Source: VAZQ01 sp035293945 (lineage in GTDB: Bacteria > Pseudomonadota > Alphaproteobacteria > Rhizobiales > Xanthobacteraceae). From it: a stretch of DNA of 64,000 bases. A model generated the notes under the pieces. The model saw nothing but the letters and a program-made list of their open reading frames with translations, made no database searches and had not been told where the DNA came from. Below, in pieces: positions 1 through 10,243 of the stretch (positions within the stretch are counted from its first letter, which is position 1; the number at the start of each line of letters is the position of its first letter). The stretch lies in contig DATGLV010000008.1 of assembly GCA_035293945.1 (NCBI GenBank), positions 248,001 through 312,000 on the forward strand, given 5' to 3'. Both the position numbers and the translations under genes were made by a program.

Positions 1-873
1 CTCACCATCACCACCGACGTCGAGAACTATCCGGGCTTTGCCGATGTCATCCAGGGTCCCTGGCTGATGGAGCAAATGCTGAAGCAGGCCGAACATGTCG
101 GGACGCGGATCGTCTCCGACCATGTCAACAAGGTCGCGCTCGCGCGCCGGCCATTTCGGCTCGACTGCGATTCCGGTGATGCCTATCTGGCCGATACCCT
201 GATCATCGCGACCGGCGCGCAGGCGCGCTGGCTGGAGCTCCCTTCGGAACAACGATTCAAGGGCTATGGGGTCTCCGCTTGCGCAACCTGCGACGGCTTC
301 TTCTATCGTGGCAAGGACGTGGTGGTCGTGGGCGGCGGCAATACCGCGGTGGAAGAGGCGCTGTTCCTCACCAACTTCGCCGCCAAGGTCACGATCGTGC
401 ACCGGCGCGACCGCTTCCGGGCCGAGAAGATTCTGCAGGATCGCCTGTTCAAGAATCCAAAGATCTCGGTGATCTGGAATGCCGAGCTCGCCGAAGTCAC
501 CGGCTCCGACAACCCGCTCAAGGTGAAGGCGGTGCGGTTGCGCGACACCCGGAGTGGGGCCGTCACTGAGCGCGCTACCGATGGGGTCTTCATCGCCATC
601 GGACACACGCCGGCTTCCGAGCTGTTCGCCGGCCAGATCGAGATGAAGCCATCGGGCTATATCAGGACGGCCGCGCACTCGACCGCGACCTCGGTCGCCG
701 GCGTGTTTGCGGCCGGGGACGTCACCGACGACGTCTACCGCCAAGCGGTGACTGCGGCCGGCCAAGGCTGTATGGCGGCACTCGAGGCCGAGCGCTTCTT
801 GGCGGCGCACGACGATCACACCGCCGTCAGCGAAGGCAAAGCGGAACAGCGAACAGCCGCCGCAGTGAGCTGA
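1..873 (+). CDS. trxB: Thioredoxin reductase, 5' end outside window
   Basis: FAD-dependent enzyme that passes electrons from NADPH to thioredoxin in the cytoplasm. The reading frame is open from base 1, beginning with a TrxB-like segment (LTITTDVENYPGF), so the start lies upstream of the window. The redox disulfide CATC is followed directly by the NADPH-binding loop VVVGGGNTAVEEALFL and the basic stretch HRRDRFRA typical of NADPH use. The C-terminal FAD motif GVFAAGDVTDDVYRQ is intact. It ends with TGA at 871-873, 58 nt before a LysR gene on the same strand. I am confident of the family; TrxB is preferred over other two-dinucleotide-binding flavoproteins because the CxxC lies inside the NADPH domain. 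Confidence 0.93.
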   Translation, partial: LTITTDVENYPGFADVIQGPWLMEQMLKQAEHVGTRIVSDHVNKVALARRPFRLDCDSGDAYLADTLIIATGAQARWLELPSEQRFKGYGVSACATCDGFFYRGKDVVVVGGGNTAVEEALFLTNFAAKVTIVHRRDRFRAEKILQDRLFKNPKISVIWNAELAEVTGSDNPLKVKAVRLRDTRSGAVTERATDGVFIAIGHTPASELFAGQIEMKPSGYIRTAAHSTATSVAGVFAAGDVTDDVYRQAVTAAGQGCMAALEAERFLAAHDDHTAVSEGKAEQRTAAAVS

Positions 874-931
874 GAGCTCGCACTGCGTCCGGGGGATTGA
901 ATTCGAGCGCTCATCGCGCACCGGGATCGTC

Positions 932-1825
932 ATGGATTGGGACAAGCTCAAGGTTTTTCACGCCGCCGCCCAGGCGGGCAGCTTCACGCATGCGGGCGAG
1001 CAGCTCGGACTGTCGCAATCGGCGGTCTCACGGCAGGTGTCGGCGCTCGAGCAGGAGCTCGGCGTCTCGCTGTTCCACCGCCATGCGCGCGGGCTCATCC
1101 TTACCGAGCAGGGCGAGCTCTTGCAGAGCACGGCCCACGATGTGTTCATGAAGCTCGAGGCCGCTCGCACCAAGCTCGCCGACAGCCGCGAGCGGCCGAA
1201 TGGCGAGCTCAAGGTCACCACCACGGTTGGCATAGGGGTGCACTGGTTGACGCCGCGGCTCGGCGAATTCCTCGATCTCTACCCCGAAATCCGCATCACG
1301 CTCATCACCACGGATGGCGAGCTCGACCTCGCCATGCGGGAAGCCGACGTCGCCATCCGGCTGCGCCAGCCGACCCAACCCGATTTGATCCAGCGCAAGC
1401 TGTTCTCCATGCATTTTCATGCGTGCGCTTCGCCCGAATATCTGAAGAGACTCGGCACGCCGCGCTCGGTCGAGGAGCTCGACCAGCACCGACTCATCAT
1501 CTTGGGCGGAACTATCCAGCCATGGCTGCAGCAGAGCGGCAATTGGCTGCTTACGACCGGGCGCAACGAGCGCGAGCCACGCCTGCCCTCGCTGACGATC
1601 AACAACGTTCTCGGCGTGCTGCGCGCCTGCCAGCGGGGCCTCGGCATCGCCATGCTTCCCGATTATCTGGTCGAGGAGAATGGCGGCCTCGTGCATTTGT
1701 TCGGCGACAACAACGAGGTCGCCTACGACGCCTACTTCGTCTATCCGGAAGAGCTCAAGACCGTGGCGCGCGTGCAGGTATTTCGCGATTTCCTGGTCGC
1801 CAAGGCGCAGCGCTGGAATTTTTGA
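932..1825 (+). CDS. LysR-family transcriptional regulator
   Basis: 297 aa, the usual LysR length. Residues 1-60 form the winged helix-turn-helix (FHAAAQAGSFTHAGEQLGLS, then QSAVSRQVSALEQELG, then LFHRHARGLILTEQGELL). Residues 90-297 form the effector-binding domain, with the segment ELDLAMREADVAIRLRQP and a late LRACQRGLGIAMLPDYLVEE. It follows trxB by 58 nt on the same strand and may be cotranscribed with it. The ATG at 932 has only a weak Shine-Dalgarno sequence. The target genes and inducer cannot be read from the sequence. The ABC operon downstream converges on it, so classical divergent LysR regulation of that operon is not indicated. Confidence 0.93.
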   Translation: MDWDKLKVFHAAAQAGSFTHAGEQLGLSQSAVSRQVSALEQELGVSLFHRHARGLILTEQGELLQSTAHDVFMKLEAARTKLADSRERPNGELKVTTTVGIGVHWLTPRLGEFLDLYPEIRITLITTDGELDLAMREADVAIRLRQPTQPDLIQRKLFSMHFHACASPEYLKRLGTPRSVEELDQHRLIILGGTIQPWLQQSGNWLLTTGRNEREPRLPSLTINNVLGVLRACQRGLGIAMLPDYLVEENGGLVHLFGDNNEVAYDAYFVYPEELKTVARVQVFRDFLVAKAQRWNF

Positions 1826-2129
1826 CGTTTCGGCGACAGCGCGTATTGATTCCCAGCGCCGCCTCGTCGCCGATGCCAGCACGCAGCAAATATTTACGGG
1901 ATGTTTTCGCCGCGTCGGCATCCTGCATGGCAGGCATGCGGGTGTCCGCGTTGCGCAAATCTCGTGCGGGCGCATACTTAGAACCGCTGTCGGCTCAGCG
2001 CTCGCTCTTCTCCCAGATGGTGATCGCCGCGCCGGCAGTTGTTCCCCTCTGGAAGGTGATTGCCGGCCCTCGCCGGCAAACTGCAGCCGGACTCGCAAGG
2101 GTCCGGTTTTCTTTTGTTTGCACGCGAAT
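1826..2129. other. Intergenic region between convergent genes
   Basis: About 300 nt between the LysR stop and the stop of the minus-strand ABC permease. I see no coding potential with start, ribosome site and family resemblance, and no convincing terminator with a T-run. Confidence 0.5.
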
Positions 2130-2963
2130 TTACGGCTCCTCGCGGCCGGTGATGTCCGCATGCCAGGGCGCGACCCATCGCTCGATGGCGCCGACGCAGT
2201 AGTTGAGCAAGACCGCCAGCAGCATGATGATGATGATCGGCACGAAGGTGGTCGCCGTGTCGTAGTTGTTGGCCGAAGTCTGGATGATCGCGCCAAGCCC
2301 GGAAATCGAGGTGAAGAATTCGGCGACCACCATGGCGACCACGGCGCGTCCGACGGAAAGCCGCAAGCCGGCCATGATGTAGGGAAGCGTCGCCGGCAGG
2401 ATGATGCGCCGAAGAATGACGTGTTGAGGCGCCACGAACGACTTGCCGACCTCGATCAGCGCTTTAGGCACCGCAGTCACGCCCAGCCAGGTGTTGATGC
2501 AGATCGGGAACACCGACATCAGCAGGATGATCGCCACCTTGACGGCAAAACCGAGCCCCAGCCACAGCACCAAGAGCGGCACCAACGCTACCAGCGGCAT
2601 CGCGTATCCGGCCGTCACATAAATTCCGATTGTCGCTTCGAGCACACGGGAGCTGCCGACCAAGAGGCCGAGCGGTATGCCGATGACGACTGCCAGCGCA
2701 TAGCCGGCCGCGAAGGGGCGCAGACTGTCCAGCAGCGCCGCCGTCAGCTTGCCGGAGGCCGCGAGCTTCCAGAACGCCGCCGCGATTGCGCTCGGATAGG
2801 TGCCAAAGAGCGGATTGATGAACGGGCTGCAGAGCTGCCAGATCAGCAACACGGCAGCAAGCGACCCGGTGGTGATAAGCCAGCGTGGCACTGCGCGCCG
2901 CGTGGAGGCCGGGATCTCCTCGCCCGCTTGCCTCGCTGCCGCTCGCTCAAGGGCATCGAGCAT
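2130..2963 (-). CDS. ABC transporter permease, NitT/TauT/SsuC type
   Basis: 277 aa inner-membrane permease with about six hydrophobic segments after a short N-terminal tail. The cytoplasmic loop that contacts the ATPase is visible as EVGKSFVAPQHVILRRIILPATLPYIMAGLRLSVGRA, with the EAA-type Gly in its expected place, as in SsuC/TauC/NrtB permeases. It is the last gene of a minus-strand operon (two binding proteins, ATPase, permease). A palindromic repeat fills the 79-nt gap from the ATPase gene. The family imports small anions such as sulfonates, nitrate, bicarbonate or aromatic carboxylates. The neighbourhood suggests an aromatic acid here, which is inference. Confidence 0.9.
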   Translation of the reverse strand: MLDALERAAARQAGEEIPASTRRAVPRWLITTGSLAAVLLIWQLCSPFINPLFGTYPSAIAAAFWKLAASGKLTAALLDSLRPFAAGYALAVVIGIPLGLLVGSSRVLEATIGIYVTAGYAMPLVALVPLLVLWLGLGFAVKVAIILLMSVFPICINTWLGVTAVPKALIEVGKSFVAPQHVILRRIILPATLPYIMAGLRLSVGRAVVAMVVAEFFTSISGLGAIIQTSANNYDTATTFVPIIIIMLLAVLLNYCVGAIERWVAPWHADITGREEP

Positions 2964-2988
2964 CTCGTGTTCCTATTTTCTTGCGTTG

Positions 2989-3038
2989 GCGCATGTCCAT
3001 TTTCGGAAAACCGGCGTCCGCTTTTCCGGGACATGCGC
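2989..3038. repeat. Palindromic intergenic repeat, TTCCGGAAAA family
   Basis: Element with terminal inverted repeats GCGCATGTCC / GGACATGCGC enclosing TTTTCGGAAAACCGG and CTTTTCCGG. Related copies lie at 23746-23817, 37471 onward and 43891 onward. This copy sits inside an operon, between the ATPase stop and the permease start, so it will appear in the transcript as a strong hairpin and may attenuate expression or protect mRNA. Confidence 0.8.
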
Positions 3039-3042
3039 TGCC

Positions 3043-3825
3043 TCAATGCTGCGCGTCGCTCTCCCGGTGCAAGGCCTGCCACACCCGATAGCGGGTCGCC
3101 GCGAACTCGGGCAGAGCGCGCAGCAAACCGAGATTCGTACGGGGCCGGGCAAGCGGCACGTTCATGATCTCCTGCACGCGCCCTTGCTGCAAGACGACGA
3201 TACGGTCGGCGATGAGCACCGCCTCGTCGAGATCGTGGGTCACAAACAGGATCGTCTTGGCCGTGCGCGCATGGATGTCGAGAAGCTCCGCCTGCAAGGT
3301 CTCGCGCGTCTGCGCATCCAGCGCCCCGAACGGCTCATCCATCAACAACACCTTCGGATCGATGGCGAGCGCCCGCGCTATTCCAACCCTTTGCTTCATG
3401 CCTCCGGAAAGCTGATACGGCCGTCGATGAAGCGAGTCGCTCAAGCCCACCAGCTCGAGGTAGCGGGTCGCGGTGGCGCGCAGCTCCGACCCACGCAGGC
3501 CTTTCATCTCCAGGCCGAACATCACGTTTTGCAACGCCGTGAGCCATGGCAGCAGCTCGGCGAACTGGAACACCATGCCGCGATCGTAGCCGCAGCCCGC
3601 GACCGTGCGGCCATCCACCGTGACCTTGCCGCCGGATGCCGTCTCCAGGCCCATGGCGATGCGCAGCGCCGTGGTCTTGCCGCAGCCCGAAGGCCCGATC
3701 AGCGCGACGATCTCGCCGTCAGCGACCGAAAAGCTGACGCGATCGAGTGCCGTCACGGTGTGCAGCTTGCCTTCGACATGCAGCGTAAACCGCTTTGACA
3801 CGTTGATGAGGTTTACCTCACCCAT
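3043..3825 (-). CDS. ABC transporter ATP-binding protein, SsuB/TauB type
   Basis: 260 aa. Walker A is GPSGCGKTTALR, the signature is YQLSGGMKQRVGIARAL, Walker B is VLLMDEPFGALDAQTRE and the switch His is in FVTHDLDEAVLIADR. All catalytic elements are present. I place the start at the ATG ending at 3825 because GAAGGA lies six nt upstream. A longer frame would overlap the binding-protein gene and has no ribosome site. It powers the permease at 2130-2963. The preceding gene (3881-4888) ends 55 nt upstream in the direction of transcription. Confidence 0.92.
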   Translation of the reverse strand: MGEVNLINVSKRFTLHVEGKLHTVTALDRVSFSVADGEIVALIGPSGCGKTTALRIAMGLETASGGKVTVDGRTVAGCGYDRGMVFQFAELLPWLTALQNVMFGLEMKGLRGSELRATATRYLELVGLSDSLHRRPYQLSGGMKQRVGIARALAIDPKVLLMDEPFGALDAQTRETLQAELLDIHARTAKTILFVTHDLDEAVLIADRIVVLQQGRVQEIMNVPLARPRTNLGLLRALPEFAATRYRVWQALHRESDAQH

Positions 3826-3880
3826 GAGCATTCCTTCGGGTGTCCCCGCGGCGGTCGATTGCCACACGCTCCCGGCCCGC

Positions 3881-4888
3881 TCATTTGCCGGCGCGTTCCA
3901 GCGCTTCGAGACGCAGCCCGGCATCGATTGCCCGAGCGATATCTGCCTTCGGTATCTGGCCGAGCATTGCGAGCTTATCGCGCATCCAGGTCAGGTTTTC
4001 CAAGGGCAGCGGAAAGTCCGGAGCCAAGACGCCCGGCTTCACGGCTTCATCGAACACATAGGCCGGACGCGGATCATCAGGCCCGGCAGCGGTCAATTCC
4101 TGCGTCAGCTTGATGGTTTCGGCGCGGTGCGCCACCGCATAGCGGAAAGCCCTGATCTGCGCGCTCAGGAATCGCGTCGCCATGTCGCGATGCGCGGCAA
4201 GCGCCCGCCCGTTCATCAACGTGCAGAAACGAACCCATTGCGGCAGAACCTGCTTGGCCTCGGCCAGTAGGCTCAATCCCCTGGAGGACGGCATCGGGGT
4301 ATATTCGTTCGCCACGACCGCCGCGTCGACCACCCCGCCGATCAGCGCGGTGTAGCGGTCGCGGTCGTTGCCAATAGCCGCGAACCTGACAGACTGGTCT
4401 TCGACCTGGGCATCAGCTAGCGCAGCGCGCGCCACGATGTCGGGCGGAGTTCCCGGCGCGGATGCCGCGATGGTCTTGCCTCTGAGCTCGGCCATCCGCG
4501 TGATGCCCGAGCGCGCGAGAACCACATACGGCGCGGCCAACCATGGGCATCCCACTGTTTTGACGTCGGCGCCGCGCACCGCCGCAACGACGGCGCCGGT
4601 CGCCGAATCGAAGCTGTCCACATCGCCGGCAATGAGCGCGCGCATGCCCACCTGATCGTCCTTGACGTCGATGGTTTCGAGCTTCAGCCCCTCTTCGGCC
4701 GCGAAGCCACGGCGTCCCGCCATCTGAAAGAACCCGGCGTCCGCCTTCGGGGCGATCATCGCCTGACGCCAAACCTTGAGCTCCTCGGCCTTCGCGTTTT
4801 GCGCCAGCGGAGCGCCTGCGGCGAGCGCGATCAGGAGCGCGGCCGCGAGACCCGCAACCCTCCGCATCGCGGTATGCGACTCGGCCAT
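3881..4888 (-). CDS. ABC transporter substrate-binding protein, NMT1/SsuA-like, copy 2
   Basis: 335 aa secreted solute-binding protein. The N-terminus MAESHTAMRRVAGLAAALLI with a following AGAPLAQNAKAEEL is a cleavable signal peptide. The start at 4888 is supported by AAGGGAG upstream; an upstream in-frame ATG at 4912 lacks one. The mature part starts KVWRQAMIAPKADAGFFQMA, closely matching the neighbouring paralogue (WRHGIISPKSDAGFLLMA). Shared later blocks include DRYTALIGGVVDAAVVANEY and the C-terminal IPKADIARAIDAGLRLEALE. It is second in a four-gene ABC operon. The ligand is unknown; the locus suggests an aromatic or other carboxylate. Confidence 0.88.
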   Translation of the reverse strand: MAESHTAMRRVAGLAAALLIALAAGAPLAQNAKAEELKVWRQAMIAPKADAGFFQMAGRRGFAAEEGLKLETIDVKDDQVGMRALIAGDVDSFDSATGAVVAAVRGADVKTVGCPWLAAPYVVLARSGITRMAELRGKTIAASAPGTPPDIVARAALADAQVEDQSVRFAAIGNDRDRYTALIGGVVDAAVVANEYTPMPSSRGLSLLAEAKQVLPQWVRFCTLMNGRALAAHRDMATRFLSAQIRAFRYAVAHRAETIKLTQELTAAGPDDPRPAYVFDEAVKPGVLAPDFPLPLENLTWMRDKLAMLGQIPKADIARAIDAGLRLEALERAGK

Positions 4889-4920
4889 CTCGCGCTCCCT
4901 TCTGCTTGCCAATCCGATGA

Positions 4921-5916
4921 TCAGTGGCCCAGGCGCTTCATCGCCTCTGCCCGGATCGACGGCTCGACCATGCCGACCAGATTGCCGGCGCTCGGAATCT
5001 GGCCGAGCGCCAAGAGCTGGTCGCGCATCCAGGCGATCTTGTCCATCGGGATCGGCAGGTCGGGCGCGATGGCGCCGGTCCTGACCACGTCGTCGAACAC
5101 GAAGGCCGGACGCGGGTCATCGGCTGTCATGTCACTCGCTTCACGCGTGAGCGCGAGCGTCTCGTCACGATGCGTCAGCGCAAAATGCAGCGCCTTCGAT
5201 TGCGCCATCACATAGCGGACCGCCTCATCACGCCGCGCCGCCAGCACCCGGGCGGTGGAGAAGGTGCAGACCCGCAAAAAATTCGGTCCGGCCTCGCTGC
5301 CGGACACCAGCATTTTCAGGCCCTTCGACGACCGCAGCGGCAGGTATTCGTTCGACACCACCGCGGCGTCGACGACACCGCCGACCAGCGCCGTATAGCG
5401 GTCGCGATCGCCGCCTATCGCCGCAAACTTTACGTCCGCCGGCGAGAGGCCGAACTTGGCCAGCACCACGCGCGCAAACATGTCGGGGAACGAGCCCGGC
5501 GCGGAAACCGCGATGGACTTGCCCTTGAGGTCGGCGACGGCGTGGAGGCTCGCTTTGGCCATCAGGCCGTGCGGCACCAAGGGCCATTGGCAGCCTATGA
5601 TCTTCACGTCGCCACCGCGAACATCCGCCGCGATCGCCCCCTGAATTCCCCCTTCGTAGCTTTCGAGCTCGCCCGCGAGCAGCGCCTTGAGCCCGATCTG
5701 ATCATCCTTCACCTGCAACAGCTCGAGCTTTAATCCTTCCTGCTCGGCGAAGCCGCGTTTGGCCGCCATCAGCAGAAAGCCGGCGTCGGATTTCGGCGAA
5801 ATGATCCCATGCCGCCAGGGCGTCTGCGCGTCTGCCGGTGCGGCGACAAACGCCAGCGCCAGCGATAGCCCCGCCGCCAAGCCGCTCGCCCATCGCGCCG
5901 CGGTCATCAAGATCAT
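4921..5916 (-). CDS. ABC transporter substrate-binding protein, NMT1/SsuA-like, copy 1
   Basis: 331 aa, first gene of the operon. The signal peptide (ASGLAAGLSLALAFVAAPAD, then AQ) is followed by TPWRHGIISPKSDAGFLLMA, RGFAEQEGLKLELLQVKDDQ, GSFPDMFARVVLAKFGL and DRYTALVGGVVDAAVVSNEY. AAGGAGG four nt before the ATG at 5916 fixes the start. It is a clear tandem paralogue of 3881-4888, separated by 32 nt, and only one permease and one ATPase follow. Two receptors feeding one transporter would broaden ligand range. The second ABC cassette at 8700-11112 has no receptor of its own and might borrow one, which is inference. Confidence 0.88.
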   Translation of the reverse strand: MILMTAARWASGLAAGLSLALAFVAAPADAQTPWRHGIISPKSDAGFLLMAAKRGFAEQEGLKLELLQVKDDQIGLKALLAGELESYEGGIQGAIAADVRGGDVKIIGCQWPLVPHGLMAKASLHAVADLKGKSIAVSAPGSFPDMFARVVLAKFGLSPADVKFAAIGGDRDRYTALVGGVVDAAVVSNEYLPLRSSKGLKMLVSGSEAGPNFLRVCTFSTARVLAARRDEAVRYVMAQSKALHFALTHRDETLALTREASDMTADDPRPAFVFDDVVRTGAIAPDLPIPMDKIAWMRDQLLALGQIPSAGNLVGMVEPSIRAEAMKRLGH

Positions 5917-6106
5917 CGGGCCTCCTTGGCCTTTTCAGCTCTTATGCAGCAGTGCAAACTTTTATCAGAACTCCTACAGGAAATCACCGGAGCCTATCCG
6001 TAGGCGGGAACCTGCGAATGCCACCAATGCTTGCGTGCGTTGCCTAAGCGCGCCGCTGCCCTTATCAAGGGCCTCCGCGTTGGCTTGCGGGCTGGAGGCA
6101 AAGAAC
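5917..6106. promoter_or_regulatory. Divergent promoter region
   Basis: 190 nt between the divergent ABC operon and the decarboxylase-like gene. It should hold the promoters of both. The only element I can assign firmly is the ribosome site GGAGG at 6094-6098, eight nt before the TTG start at 6107. No regulator gene adjoins it. Confidence 0.55.
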
Positions 6107-7186
6107 TTGGAGAAGAAGAATTGGCAGGGGCCCGATGGCGTCATCGGGAAGACGTCGCCGCTGCGCGCGCCGCAGATCATCGCGAATGCCGGCATCGCCA
6201 GCCTCAATCTGACGCTGGCGGTCTGTGATTACGAGCACGTCCGCGATCTGACGAGCGGCGTGGTCCGCGTCGACGGCATTGCGCTGACGCCGCTTGTCTT
6301 CCCTTCGATCGAGGAAATCACCTTTCGGTTCACCCGCAATGTGGAGTGGGATGTTTCTGAACTGTCTTTCGGGAAATACACGGCGCTGACCGCGAAGGGC
6401 AATGCGCCGATGATCGCCATTCCGGTGTTCCCGTCACGTGTGCATCGCCATTCGGCAATTTATGTGCGCAGCGACCGCGGCATCCGGACCCCGAAAGACC
6501 TCGAAGGCAAGACCGTGGGGATTCCCGAATGGGCGCAGACCGCCGGCATCTATGTGCGCGGCTTCCTGGCCGAGCGTTATGGGGTCGATCTTGCCGCCAT
6601 CAAATGGCTGCAGGCCGGTGTCGATGAGGCAGGGCGTGACGAGAAGGTCGCGCTCAAGCTGCCGAACGGTATCCGCTACCAGGCAAGGCCCGACACCAGC
6701 ATCTCCGCCATGCTGGAGAGTGGCGAGATCGACGCTGCCATCACGGCGCGCGCGCCGCTCGCTTTTGCGCGGGCACCGCAAGCGATCGTGCGCTTGTTCC
6801 CAAATTACCGCGCCGAGGAGGAGCGCTTGTTCAAGGAGACGGGCGTCTTCCCGATCATGCACCTGATCACGATGCGCCGCGCCGTATTCGAGCAATATCC
6901 GTGGGTCGCCATGAACCTGTTCAAGGCTTTCGAAGAGGCGAAGCGCCGCTGTTTCGAGCGCTTGCGCGATTTCACGCTCGCGCGCGCGCCGCTGCCGTGG
7001 ATCGCGGCGATTGCGGACGAGATGGCTGAGCGCTTCGGGCCTGATCCCTATCCGTATGGCGTGGAAGCGAGCCGCAAGACCATCGAGGCCTTCTGTCGCT
7101 ACGCGCACGCGCAGGGCGTCACCGAGCGGTTGATGACCTCGGAGGATCTATTCCCGCCGGAGGTGCGGGCGGTGGCGAGGGTTTAG
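6107..7186 (+). CDS. 4,5-dihydroxyphthalate decarboxylase-like protein
   Basis: 359 aa, no signal peptide, so probably cytoplasmic although the fold is that of periplasmic binding proteins. Family blocks: LNLTLAVCDYEHVRDLTSG, VEWDVSELSFGKYTAL, AIPVFPSRVHRHSAIYV, PKDLEGKTVGIPEWAQTAGI, VRGFLAERYGVD, VFPIMHLITMRRAVFEQYPW. In phthalate catabolism such enzymes decarboxylate 4,5-dihydroxyphthalate to protocatechuate. The start is TTG at 6107 with a perfect GGAGG; the frame stays open further upstream but there it only overlaps the opposite-strand receptor gene. It lies between two ABC systems and near a ring-hydroxylating dioxygenase, consistent with a pathway step. The true substrate could be another hydroxylated aromatic acid. 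Confidence 0.82.
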   Translation: MEKKNWQGPDGVIGKTSPLRAPQIIANAGIASLNLTLAVCDYEHVRDLTSGVVRVDGIALTPLVFPSIEEITFRFTRNVEWDVSELSFGKYTALTAKGNAPMIAIPVFPSRVHRHSAIYVRSDRGIRTPKDLEGKTVGIPEWAQTAGIYVRGFLAERYGVDLAAIKWLQAGVDEAGRDEKVALKLPNGIRYQARPDTSISAMLESGEIDAAITARAPLAFARAPQAIVRLFPNYRAEEERLFKETGVFPIMHLITMRRAVFEQYPWVAMNLFKAFEEAKRRCFERLRDFTLARAPLPWIAAIADEMAERFGPDPYPYGVEASRKTIEAFCRYAHAQGVTERLMTSEDLFPPEVRAVARV

Positions 7187-7192
7187 CTTACC

Positions 7193-8689
<1,497 letters not shown>

Positions 8690-8699
8690 TTGCGTGGCC

Positions 8700-9494
8700 T
8701 TAATTACCCTTGCGGTTGCCGCCGAAGCGGCCGATGAGCGCGTTGGCCCCGATCGAGAGGACGAACAGCACGATCAGCAGCGAGTACATTTGCGGCATGT
8801 TGAACAGGCTGTAAGCCTGGATCACCAAGAAGCCGATGCCGCGGTTTGACAGCTTCGTTTCCGCCAACAGCGTGCCGATCAGCGCCACACCGAGCCCAAT
8901 GCGCAAGCCGTTCATCACCGGATAACGCATGGCCGGCAGATAGATCTTGGTCACCATCTGCCAGCTGTTGGCGCGGAAGCTTCGGCCGACGCGGATCAGC
9001 ACCGGATCGATCTGGCGCATGCCGGCCGCCACGTTCAGCGCGATCGGAAAGAAGCAGGAGACAGCCCCCATGGCGATCTTGGAGCCGGCGCCGACCCCGA
9101 ACCACATGATCATGACCGGAAAGAAGATGATCTTCGGCGTGGGCCCGAGATAGTAGAGCAGGGATTCGTAAGCGCGCGAAAGCAGCCGGCTCGCACCGAG
9201 CAATATGCCGACCACAACACCGCTCACCCCGCCGATCAACAGCGCGACGACGATCTCATAGCCGGTGGTGGCCAGATGCAGGTAGAAGCCAGGGTCGCTC
9301 AAGGTCCTGTAGAGCGCGGCCGCGATCGCAGGGAGCGAGGGCACGACATCGCGATACAGAAGGCCGGATACGGCAAGGAGCTGCCACAGCACGAGCACCG
9401 CGACGATGATGACGACGCGCAGGAGCATCACCGGGCGCACGAGCGCGCGGCGCGGCGGCGCTCCGGCTGCGATCAACCGCCCGGCCTCAGCCAT
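8700..9494 (-). CDS. ABC transporter permease, NitT/TauT type, second cassette, second permease
   Basis: 264 aa, about six membrane segments (VVIIVAVLVLWQLLAV, ATTGYEIVVALLIGGVSGVV, KIAMGAVSCFFPIALNV). The ATPase-coupling loop is visible as IRVGRSFRANSWQMVTKIYL followed by PAMRYPVMNGLRIGLGVAL. The start at 9494 is an ATG lying inside the end of the preceding permease gene (22-nt overlap), so the two are probably translationally coupled. It pairs with 9473-10243 as a heterodimeric channel. No receptor gene is present in this cassette. Confidence 0.88.
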   Translation of the reverse strand: MAEAGRLIAAGAPPRRALVRPVMLLRVVIIVAVLVLWQLLAVSGLLYRDVVPSLPAIAAALYRTLSDPGFYLHLATTGYEIVVALLIGGVSGVVVGILLGASRLLSRAYESLLYYLGPTPKIIFFPVMIMWFGVGAGSKIAMGAVSCFFPIALNVAAGMRQIDPVLIRVGRSFRANSWQMVTKIYLPAMRYPVMNGLRIGLGVALIGTLLAETKLSNRGIGFLVIQAYSLFNMPQMYSLLIVLFVLSIGANALIGRFGGNRKGN

Positions 9495-10243
9495 CGTTCC
9501 AGCCTTTCCGTCAGAACGAAGATGCAGACGCTGACCAGCACCACGAAAAAGATCGCCGCATAGGTGCCGGCAAGGTCGTAACGCTCCGACAGCTCGTTGA
9601 TGAGCTGACCGAGGCCGCCGAAGTTGATCAGGAACTCGACCCCGACAATGTTGATCAGCGCGAAGATGAGGCCAAGCCGCAAGCCGACGAAGATGGTCGG
9701 CAGCGCGGCCGGAAACAGTATCTTCCAGAATTGCTGAGCCGGCGTGAGATTGAAGCTCTTGCCGACATTGATGAGCACACGCCTGGTGCCGGAGAGGCCT
9801 TCGAGCGTCTTGAGCATCGTGGGTGCGATACCGGCGGTGAAACCCATCATCACAATGGTGGTGGCGTTGCGGCCGAAGATCACGAGGTAGAGCGGATAGA
9901 TCAGCACCAAAGGCGCGGCCGCAATCGCCGCGACCCACGTCTCGGTCGCCTGCCGCAGGAGCACGAAGCGGTGCAGCAGCACGCCTCCGGCAACGCCGAA
10001 AATGGCAACCAGGACGCTGGCCGAAAGGGCCTCTGAGACCGTGAGCAGGAAGCGCGACAGCACGTTCTCCTCCGTGACGATGCGCGGGAATGCTGCGAGA
10101 ATCTCCGACGGCAGCGGCACGATGAAGCGATTGATCAGGCCAGCCCTAATCAGCACCTCGGTGAGCACGATCGCGCCCACGACCGTGCCCACCCCGAGCG
10201 CGGCCGGCTGCCATGTCCGGCTGAGCGCAGCGGCGCGGCTCAT
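9473..10243 (-). CDS. ABC transporter permease, NitT/TauT type, second cassette, first permease
   Basis: 256 aa with six hydrophobic segments and the coupling loop INVGKSFNLTPAQQFWKILF followed by PAALPTIFVGLRLGLI. The start at 10243 overlaps the stop of the ATPase gene by four nt (ATGA), and its 3' end overlaps the next permease gene, so ATPase, permease, permease and aldehyde dehydrogenase form one tight operon. The presence of two different permeases distinguishes this cassette from the single-permease cassette at 2130-5916. Confidence 0.88.
   Translation of the reverse strand: MSRAAALSRTWQPAALGVGTVVGAIVLTEVLIRAGLINRFIVPLPSEILAAFPRIVTEENVLSRFLLTVSEALSASVLVAIFGVAGGVLLHRFVLLRQATETWVAAIAAAPLVLIYPLYLVIFGRNATTIVMMGFTAGIAPTMLKTLEGLSGTRRVLINVGKSFNLTPAQQFWKILFPAALPTIFVGLRLGLIFALINIVGVEFLINFGGLGQLINELSERYDLAGTYAAIFFVVLVSVCIFVLTERLERWLRPGG

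Noticed and set aside
1028..2296. A 422-codon minus-strand frame opposite lysR
   Set aside because: Antisense of the LysR gene and of the permease end in another frame; low-complexity Arg/Ser-rich product.
5759..6106. N-terminal extension of the decarboxylase-like frame by 116 codons
   Set aside because: The extension overlaps the opposite-strand receptor gene and has no family similarity. The TTG at 6107 with GGAGG gives the right protein start.
8700..9938. A 412-codon frame covering the second permease and part of the first
   Set aside because: The N-terminal 148 codons are the wrong frame of the neighbouring permease gene; the real start is at 9494.
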